19,242 nt of DNA from CAZHRJ01 sp964534765 (lineage in GTDB: Bacteria > Lindowbacteria > 2-12-FULL-62-27). The translations under genes were made by a program, and so were the position numbers. Location: positions 1 to 19,242 of the forward strand of contig CAZHRJ010000047.1 in NCBI GenBank assembly GCA_964534765.1, written 5' to 3'. The notes below the pieces were generated by a model. That model searched no databases. It worked only from the letters and a program-made list of their open reading frames with translations, and had not been told where the DNA came from. The number at the start of each line of letters is the position of its first letter. Positions within the stretch are counted from its first letter, which is position 1. Below, piece by piece: positions 15,201 to 19,242 of the stretch.

Positions 15201-17122
15201 TGCTGGGCCATCATCTGGTAGTACAGCGCCTTGCCTCGCAACTCGTCATCGGCCTCAACCCTGTCCAGCATGTCGGTCGCGCAGGCAAGAAGACTCGGAT
15301 ACTGACCCGCCTCGAACAACCGATTGCTCACGATTCGATAGGACCGGACCTCCGGCAGGGCCGACAAGAACGACTGCGAAAATTCCCAGAGGCGGTCTTT
15401 GGCGTGGGTGGAGGCGAAGTCGATCAGATGGCTGTACGCGAGGTAGAGACTCTCCGGCCCGAAGGGTGAAGCGGCATCGATGGCACGGGTGTAGGCCGGG
15501 AGGGCGGCGGAATATTTTTTTTGCATCACCAGAATGTCCGCTTGAAGCAGCAGCCCCGCCGCAATGATGCTGTCCGCCGGAGCCGATCCCGAACCGGCGA
15601 GTGTCTGGGCGAAGAGGTCAAGGATTTTCGCGGCGGAGGTGATGTGATTGGCCTGAACATAGGACAGCGCGGCGAAATACCGGTACCGCTGACCCGCCGG
15701 CGTGTCCCAGGCAACGCTCTCCTCCGCAAGCTTCTCATACTGCCGGCCGGCCTCCTTCACGCGGCCGACTTGAAACAGAACGTCGGCCTTAAATGGCCGA
15801 AACCGGATCAGCAATTCCGCGCTCGGCTGCTTGATCCGGTCCAGCGTCGCCAGGGCCGAATCGAAAGATTTCGACACAAACAAACTCTGCGCCAGATCCA
15901 GATGACACAGATTGACCGCGTCGCGGCCCGGAGCGAGTTTGACGGCGCTGTCAAAAAACGCCACCGCCTCCCTCAGCCGGCCTGTCTCATATGAAATCTG
16001 ACCGGCCAGACGGTACACCCGGTATCCCCGCTCGCGCACCCGCTCCAGATAGGCACGCGACGGATCGTATTGCCGGTCCTGAAACGCCCACTGGGATCTG
16101 AAAAACAGCACTTCGTCCATCAGTTTTTGAGCGCGATTTTCCTCGGACAATTTGAGCGCCAGAGCGGCGTACTCGTCCGACGATGTCCGCTTGCCTTTTT
16201 CCCGCAGGATCTGAGCCATCCGCAAGGCCGCGTCGCCCCGGACATCCGGGGGCGCGGTCTGATCGTCCAGGACCTCGCTGAAAAGCACGAGCGATTTGTC
16301 AATCTCGCCCAGCGCCAGATAGGACCATGCGCCGTTATAAACAGCCCGGGTTCGGACGCCGGGCTGAATCTCGCGCGTCGACCGGATCACCTTTTCGTAC
16401 CACTCCAGGCTCCGGAGATACTTGCCATCGGAATAGGCCAGATCTCCGAGTGACATGAAGGCTTCCGCCTGCCGCGGGCCGGCGTGCTGGGCGACCCGGG
16501 TCATCAGAGGCGCGGCCTCCTGCGGCCGGCCGTTTCGGAGGAGCAGCCTGGCGAGGGCGAATTCGGCCTCCAACTTTTTGTCGGCGGGAAGTTTCGGAAT
16601 GGCCAGACCATCCCGGAGGGCCTGCTCGGCCAATTTGTCTTTTCCGGACTTGAGGTAACAGTCGGCGATGAGAATGCGGCAGTCCACGCTTAGAGACTTG
16701 TCCTTGGCCGTCGCAGGGTCGGCAAGCACCGCCGTCAGATAGACCGCGGCATCCTCGTACTGATCCAGCCGCGCGCAGGTCTGCCCCGCGGCGTATCGGG
16801 CCTTCGTCAGCAACTTGGACTCCGGATGCTCGGCGATGAGTTTCTGAAATACGCTCAGAGACTCCATCTGCCGGCCGATCTGCCCGATCGACTGACCATA
16901 CCAGAACAGTACTTCGTCCGTCCGGGCGATCCCGGGATGCTTGGCTAATATGGCTTCAAACGTCCGTGCCGCCAGTTCATAGTCCCCACGCTGATAGAGG
17001 TACACTCCGCCGTTGAAGTCCCGCGTGACGCTGGACCACGCAGCGCTTGCACCCACCACCACCCAAACCCCCATCAGCACCTGAACGACGACCGACCAAA
17101 GACGCGCTCGCATCGTATCCAT
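12299..17122 (-). CDS. Giant secreted TPR-repeat protein (1607 residues)
   Basis: It starts at the ATG at 17122 (MDTMRAR; an ATG three codons later fits equally). A signal peptide covers about residues 1-28 (VVVQVLMGVWVVVGASAA). The rest is an almost uninterrupted alpha-helical solenoid of TPR/BamD-like units, seen for example in YQRGDYELAARTFEAILAKHPG, YDPSRAYLERVRERGYR and LESLLALNSYKSDPACLYKLG. At about 34 residues per unit this allows some 40 repeats. There is no membrane anchor and no catalytic motif. TPR solenoids bind proteins or peptides; in the periplasm such proteins (YbgF/BamD-like) act as scaffolds for outer-membrane machines or polymer export. It is read from a good promoter about 95-120 bp upstream and is translationally coupled to the lipoprotein. 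No Shine-Dalgarno sequence precedes either start. The exact partner is unknown. Confidence 0.88.
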   Translation of the reverse strand: MDTMRARLWSVVVQVLMGVWVVVGASAAWSSVTRDFNGGVYLYQRGDYELAARTFEAILAKHPGIARTDEVLFWYGQSIGQIGRQMESLSVFQKLIAEHPESKLLTKARYAAGQTCARLDQYEDAAVYLTAVLADPATAKDKSLSVDCRILIADCYLKSGKDKLAEQALRDGLAIPKLPADKKLEAEFALARLLLRNGRPQEAAPLMTRVAQHAGPRQAEAFMSLGDLAYSDGKYLRSLEWYEKVIRSTREIQPGVRTRAVYNGAWSYLALGEIDKSLVLFSEVLDDQTAPPDVRGDAALRMAQILREKGKRTSSDEYAALALKLSEENRAQKLMDEVLFFRSQWAFQDRQYDPSRAYLERVRERGYRVYRLAGQISYETGRLREAVAFFDSAVKLAPGRDAVNLCHLDLAQSLFVSKSFDSALATLDRIKQPSAELLIRFRPFKADVLFQVGRVKEAGRQYEKLAEESVAWDTPAGQRYRYFAALSYVQANHITSAAKILDLFAQTLAGSGSAPADSIIAAGLLLQADILVMQKKYSAALPAYTRAIDAASPFGPESLYLAYSHLIDFASTHAKDRLWEFSQSFLSALPEVRSYRIVSNRLFEAGQYPSLLACATDMLDRVEADDELRGKALYYQMMAQHKLGDLPSATDRHEALDQWLALHPSTALSDESDFWGARLAKDSKNWPAAARAYQAYLEKHAGGQYVTESRFELGLIALETRQPDTAEREFLRLLEGKSETDIATTPALSDIRYNLASVHIQQGRFADAAGLLESLLALNSYKSDPACLYKLGYVYSSLQRDTEAETLFRRAIAQKSAPPGGADNAIAALLSLLYRTERYKDLEDEFRRSSARIQDRVILARSRFLLGMTLFDADRLTEAGAYFKTVRQMEAGDTDLDIESAIRLADCLFNLRRFDAALEEYQWVTDRFMNSKWGLEALYSSGLCKSRLGMAVEALEGFERFLRDRPDEPLAIDVAREAARTYLGRGDLERAEEKLDFLENRKASGLALEELRRFRVMVWQKRGKAEKVIELAAAYRAAHGLNADVSLAAAEAAIQLGRYAQAAAALWGFDDTQVDARTRSSILFYRAEALRLQNDTTAMDLYHKLVDSQDSEIRLASRYRLGLFLLDRQEFSKARGMLVSAVSDAADRQTPFFQDAVRQAFRAAKLAQQPREVVRLNDLFASELTAEPDRRAAAEYNLWAHLALKDTDATLDAADRILSFRIDPRRRAEVRIIQAQIHETMGDPDRADDALSDALKQSDAPEDIRAAAEMKKIKMAIDRGESGRAILETHLRQGARGGAGAARAAESLLSSAIRENRHADIVRIVRLMQDKLAALPTAADYARALAHAALGDTPASIDHLRRIADDSSADSYYVAWSAYRAAQEDVSARKFARARPYLQTAWRLRDNLGQGSGAVYRQLVSALHELGDAPALRSLAADSPPEKIPDGSGLASGLAAWLEKDYAGAARHLSGIAQPEPLIRWIAAESLKLSADTPGAIRAYERLSEEEGEPAAKAAIEAAALYASVGRIPDGLIACYKVLAEYESDTASEMAPDALLAICKLYLQAKDTVKFREAADELVAKFPKSRQAKEAAKLAGRVAIGLRQERK

Positions 17123-17211
17123 AATGACGGCGAGGCGAATGTACCAACACCCGAAACCCTCTTTCTTCGAGATCGGCCGTATGGAAATATGGAAAGTATA
17201 TAATCTAGACT

Positions 17212-17240
17212 ATTCTATCGTAACCCAATCCCGACGTCAA
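17212..17240 (-). promoter_or_regulatory. Putative sigma70-type promoter of the TPR-lipoprotein operon
   Basis: The minus strand shows -35 TTGACG (17235-17240), a 17-nt spacer and -10 TAGAAT (17212-17217); each hexamer matches the consensus at 5 of 6 positions. Transcription from about 17204 would give a leader of roughly 80 nt. An AT-rich TTATATACT lies just downstream and might be a second -10. Confidence 0.55.
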
Positions 17241-17251
17241 CAAAACCAGCG

Positions 17252-17271
17252 CCTCCGGCGCCGGCCGGAGG
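17252..17271 (-). terminator. Probable intrinsic terminator of the FecR-domain gene
   Basis: CCTCCGGC and GCCGGAGG form a perfect 8-bp GC stem around a 4-nt loop. On the minus strand it is followed six bases later by TTTTGTT. It lies about 20 nt after the FecR-gene stop and just before the -35 of the TPR gene, separating the two transcription units. Confidence 0.55.
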
Positions 17272-17289
17272 TCTGTGCAGACCGCAGGG

Positions 17290-18021
17290 CTATTTCAGAA
17301 GGTCCGGCAGACCCTCAAGCGATCCTTCGACCGCGAAATTCTCAAGATAACTGGCCGGAACACTGTGGTCCGCGGGTTCAGCCGGAGCCTCCCCGAGCTT
17401 GACGGAACTGAGCTTTCCCGGAACCAGCTCCACCGTCTTGCCGGAGGCTTCAAGGACAATCGTGTCATGGAAGCACGCGAACGTGGTTGTCATGTCGGCG
17501 TCCGCCAGGCCCCAAAAAAGCGTGCCGCGAATACCGGCAACCGATGACGGTGTCTTGACTCTGAAGACCTGCCCCGCCGGTAGGGGCGACTTGAGGCCTA
17601 TCAAAAATTCGCCGATCGGAATGCTGATCTCGGAATTCTTGTCCTTGGCCAGCTGGTCGAGCCGGACCACCGTGAATTCCCTGACGAGGATGATGACCCC
17701 GTTGGGCAATTGAATCTGAGCCTTGGCGCCTGATGTCGCCCGGATCGTGCCGGACATCGGCAAGTCCGCCCCGGAAGCAACGGGATGAAACATCGTATCG
17801 GACGGACCTTTAACCTCGACCAGCCCGTCCACCCGCAGCGCCTTGGCGCTCATGGGCGTTTCGGCAGCGGCCTTCTCCTCCGGTTTCGATTCCGCCGCGG
17901 CAGCCACCGCCGCCGCCGGCTCTTCGCCCTTTGCCTCTTCTTCCTGCGTCCATCCGGCCTGCGGCAGAGCGACAGCCAGTGACAGGCCGAGCATTAGAGA
18001 CTTCCACCCCAAATTCCTCAT
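17290..18021 (-). CDS. Secreted FecR-domain protein
   Basis: The ATG at 18021 is chosen over an upstream in-frame ATG at 18066 because AAGGAGG stands 8 nt before it and a signal peptide starts there (MRNLGWKSLMLGLSLAVALPQAGWTQ). The product is 243 residues. A low-complexity Ala/Glu/Lys linker (EEEAKGEEPAAAVAAAAESK and onward) follows. The FecR fold comes next: ALRVDGLVEVKGPS, a TSGAKAQIQLPNGVIILV strand region, GEFLIGL, then the hallmark VKTPSSVAGIRGTLFW. FecR domains are beta-rich periplasmic modules. In FecIR systems they pass signals to a sigma factor, but standalone secreted forms like this, without a membrane segment or sigma factor, are common in uncultured Gram-negative lineages and have no settled role. 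It is divergent from the FHA-GAF gene and lies 167 bp upstream of the TPR gene in the same direction, separated by a terminator-like hairpin. Confidence 0.9.
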   Translation of the reverse strand: MRNLGWKSLMLGLSLAVALPQAGWTQEEEAKGEEPAAAVAAAAESKPEEKAAAETPMSAKALRVDGLVEVKGPSDTMFHPVASGADLPMSGTIRATSGAKAQIQLPNGVIILVREFTVVRLDQLAKDKNSEISIPIGEFLIGLKSPLPAGQVFRVKTPSSVAGIRGTLFWGLADADMTTTFACFHDTIVLEASGKTVELVPGKLSSVKLGEAPAEPADHSVPASYLENFAVEGSLEGLPDLLK

Positions 18022-18029
18022 ACCATACG

Positions 18030-18036
18030 CCTCCTT
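18030..18036 (-). promoter_or_regulatory. Strong Shine-Dalgarno site of the FecR-domain gene
   Basis: AAGGAGG on the minus strand, 8 nt before the ATG at 18021. It decides the start against the longer open frame. Confidence 0.8.
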
Positions 18037-18065
18037 GAATTCGTCAGTCGCATAAACCCGGGCCA

Positions 18066-18094
18066 ACCCTATCAGGAAAATGGAGTTAAATCAA
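18066..18094 (-). promoter_or_regulatory. Weak candidate promoter of the FecR-domain gene
   Basis: -35-like TTGATT (18089-18094), 17-nt spacer and a poor -10 TAGGGT (18066-18071) preceded by TGA, as in an extended -10. It is the only plausible pair found between the gene and the palindrome. Confidence 0.3.
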
Positions 18095-18126
18095 ATGAAT
18101 CCAGCGAATCCGGCGGGACTCCGGCG

Positions 18127-18210
18127 GGGGACGGATTTTAAGTTATTTACTTATTTTGTCCCATTCAACATCTTTTCCACAAGTTAGTAAATAACTTAAA
18201 ATCCGTCCCC
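18127..18210. mobile_element. 84-bp palindromic element with GGGGACG ends
   Basis: The arms at 18127-18151 and 18186-18210 are perfect 25-nt inverted repeats beginning GGGGACGGATTTTAAG, separated by 34 nt. The inner part of each arm is very AT-rich, unlike the surrounding GC-rich DNA. The GGGGACG end is shared with the element at 10984-11123. It has no coding capacity. Its right end lies 2 nt from the -35 of the FHA-GAF gene. It is probably a REP/MITE-like non-autonomous element; as RNA it would form a long hairpin on either strand. Confidence 0.65.
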
Positions 18211-18212
18211 AC

Positions 18213-18241
18213 TTGATTGGCCGGGGCGTACCAGCTATTTT
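18213..18241 (+). promoter_or_regulatory. Putative leaderless promoter of the FHA-GAF gene
   Basis: -35 TTGATT (18213-18218), 17-nt spacer and -10 TATTTT (18236-18241), then exactly 6 nt to the ATG at 18248. The only G-run (GGGGT) touches the start codon too closely for a Shine-Dalgarno site. Confidence 0.5.
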
Positions 18242-18247
18242 TGGGGT

Positions 18248-19242
18248 ATGGGCGTCAAGCTGGTTGTGATCGAGGGGCCGGATAAGGGGCGGAGCCTGAC
18301 GATTGACAAATCGGTGATGACGATCGGCCGGGCGGTGGGGTCGGATGTGCTGCTCGGCGAGATCGGCGTGTCCCGGAAACACGCTCAAATCATCCGGGAT
18401 GGAATGGGCTATAAGCTGATCGATACCCAGAGCCGGTGCGGGACATTGCTGAATAATACACCCATCCGGGAATCGGCATTGAGAAATGGCGATGTGATCG
18501 GGATCGGACGATACCGGTTCAGGTTCGTCAGCGAATGGATTGAAGACGGCGCGGAATCCTCCACCGCGCCGCCGGACAGCGAAATTCTATCCACACTCAA
18601 ACTCGGCTCAACGCCCCGGATCGGCGCCTCCGGCGCCCCAAGCGTCAGAGTCTCTGAAACCGACCCGGCGGGGAAAAAAGAATCTCCGCCGCCCGACTCC
18701 ACGGGCAAATTCAACCTGCGCATGAAGGCCCTCCTCGAAATGGCCAACGCCCTCCAGGGCCCGCATGAACTCGATGACCTGCTTCAAATCATCCTCGACC
18801 GCATCTTCGCCATTCTCCAGCCGGAACGCGCCTATATCCTCCTGATCGATCCCGAAAGCGGTGACATCCGGCCCGCGGCGGTCAAAACACAGGACGGCGC
18901 CGCGCCGTCACTGGACCGGATGCCGATCAGCAAGACAATCTGCCAGAAAGTGATCCGCAGCCACGAGGCGGTGATCACGACGGACGCGTCGACCGACCAG
19001 CGATTCAAGGCGGGAGTGAGCGTGCACGATTTTTCCATCCGGTCCGCCATGTGCGCGCCGATGATCCACAAGGACCGCGTGGTCGGGCTGATCCACGTGG
19101 ATACGAAAGGGCTGGTCAAACGGTTTTCGAATGAGGAACTCGAGATTCTCGGCGCATCGGCGTCGACGGCCGCGGCCGCTGTGGCCAACACCCTTCTGTC
19201 CCGGGAAATTCTCCAGCACGAACGGGTCCGGGGAAACCTGTC
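18248..19242 (+). CDS. FHA-GAF signalling protein, C-terminal output domain beyond the window
   Basis: 331 residues are visible with no stop before the edge. Residues 1-95 are an FHA domain with all phosphothreonine-binding landmarks: TIGRAVGSDV (Arg28), VSRKHA (Ser42, Arg43, His45) and the GTLLNN turn (Gly65, Asn69). A Pro/Ser-rich linker covers about 97-150. A GAF domain covers about 155-318 (LLEMANALQ, LDRIFAILQPERAYILLID, SAMCAPMIHKDRVVGLIHVD, FSNEELEILGASASTAAAAVAN). The last residues, SREILQHERVRGNL, look like the helical linker that joins GAF domains to an output domain. In FHA-GAF proteins this is often a class III adenylate/guanylate cyclase, but it can be a PP2C phosphatase, histidine kinase or sigma54 activator. 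It is cytoplasmic, with no signal peptide. It is divergent from the FecR gene across an intergenic region holding a palindromic element, and could read phosphothreonines made by the TPR-kinase. Confidence 0.92.
   Translation, partial: MGVKLVVIEGPDKGRSLTIDKSVMTIGRAVGSDVLLGEIGVSRKHAQIIRDGMGYKLIDTQSRCGTLLNNTPIRESALRNGDVIGIGRYRFRFVSEWIEDGAESSTAPPDSEILSTLKLGSTPRIGASGAPSVRVSETDPAGKKESPPPDSTGKFNLRMKALLEMANALQGPHELDDLLQIILDRIFAILQPERAYILLIDPESGDIRPAAVKTQDGAAPSLDRMPISKTICQKVIRSHEAVITTDASTDQRFKAGVSVHDFSIRSAMCAPMIHKDRVVGLIHVDTKGLVKRFSNEELEILGASASTAAAAVANTLLSREILQHERVRGNL

Noticed and set aside
17290..18021. Classical FecIR sigma-factor regulatory system
   Set aside because: The FecR-domain protein has a secretory signal peptide instead of an internal membrane segment, and no ECF sigma factor or TonB-dependent receptor gene is in the window.

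Overview
The window is GC-rich DNA (estimated by eye, not computed) from a Gram-negative-type bacterium. It encodes many exported proteins: classical signal peptides, one lipoprotein with an LSGC lipobox, two CsgG-like envelope proteins, a FecR-domain protein and a very large periplasmic-type TPR protein. A TPR/Ser-Thr-kinase fusion, an FHA-GAF protein and GGGGACG-ended palindromic repeats suggest a signalling-rich, poorly characterised lineage (Planctomycetes/PVC, Hydrogenedentes, Sumerlaeota or Omnitrophica-like). No phylogenetic marker beyond smpB is present, so the taxonomy is a guess.

Layout. (1) Positions 1-6247, minus strand: a tightly spaced run, read from right to left, of a CsgG-like/TPR secreted protein, a secreted protein with a GATase-like fold, a second CsgG-family protein, and a metallophosphatase/5'-nucleotidase-like protein that runs off the left edge. 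The last lacks several metal-binding residues. (2) 6353-6805, plus strand: smpB (trans-translation), the one housekeeping gene. (3) 6834-9287, minus: a cytoplasmic 817-residue protein with a helical/TPR N-terminal half and a complete Ser/Thr kinase at the C-terminus. (4) 9537-10850, minus: a secreted, charged, coiled-coil-rich protein of unknown function. (5) 10851-11222: non-coding, with a 140-bp inverted-repeat element, short tandem repeats and a TTCCGC repeat. (6) 11223-17122, minus: a 1607-residue TPR protein whose stop codon overlaps the start of a lipoprotein gene (TAGTG). (7) 17290-18021, minus: a FecR-domain protein with a strong AAGGAGG site. (8) 18067-18247: divergent intergenic region with a second GGGGACG-ended inverted repeat. 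(9) 18248-19242, plus: FHA plus GAF protein, cut by the right edge.

How it may work together (inference): the two minus-strand blocks look like cell-envelope systems. One pairs two CsgG-like domain proteins with a degenerate nucleotidase. The other pairs a FecR sensor, a giant TPR scaffold and a lipoprotein. The cytoplasmic phospho-signalling proteins (TPR-kinase, FHA-GAF) lie between and beside them. FHA domains read phosphothreonine made by kinases of this type, so a kinase-to-FHA link is possible but not shown.

Expression signals fall into two classes. smpB, the kinase and the FHA-GAF gene each have a -35/-10 pair with the -10 ending exactly 6 nt before the ATG, which predicts leaderless mRNAs. 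The FecR gene and the CsgG gene carry AAGGAGG Shine-Dalgarno sites instead. No tRNA, rRNA, CRISPR array, transposase or phage gene was found.
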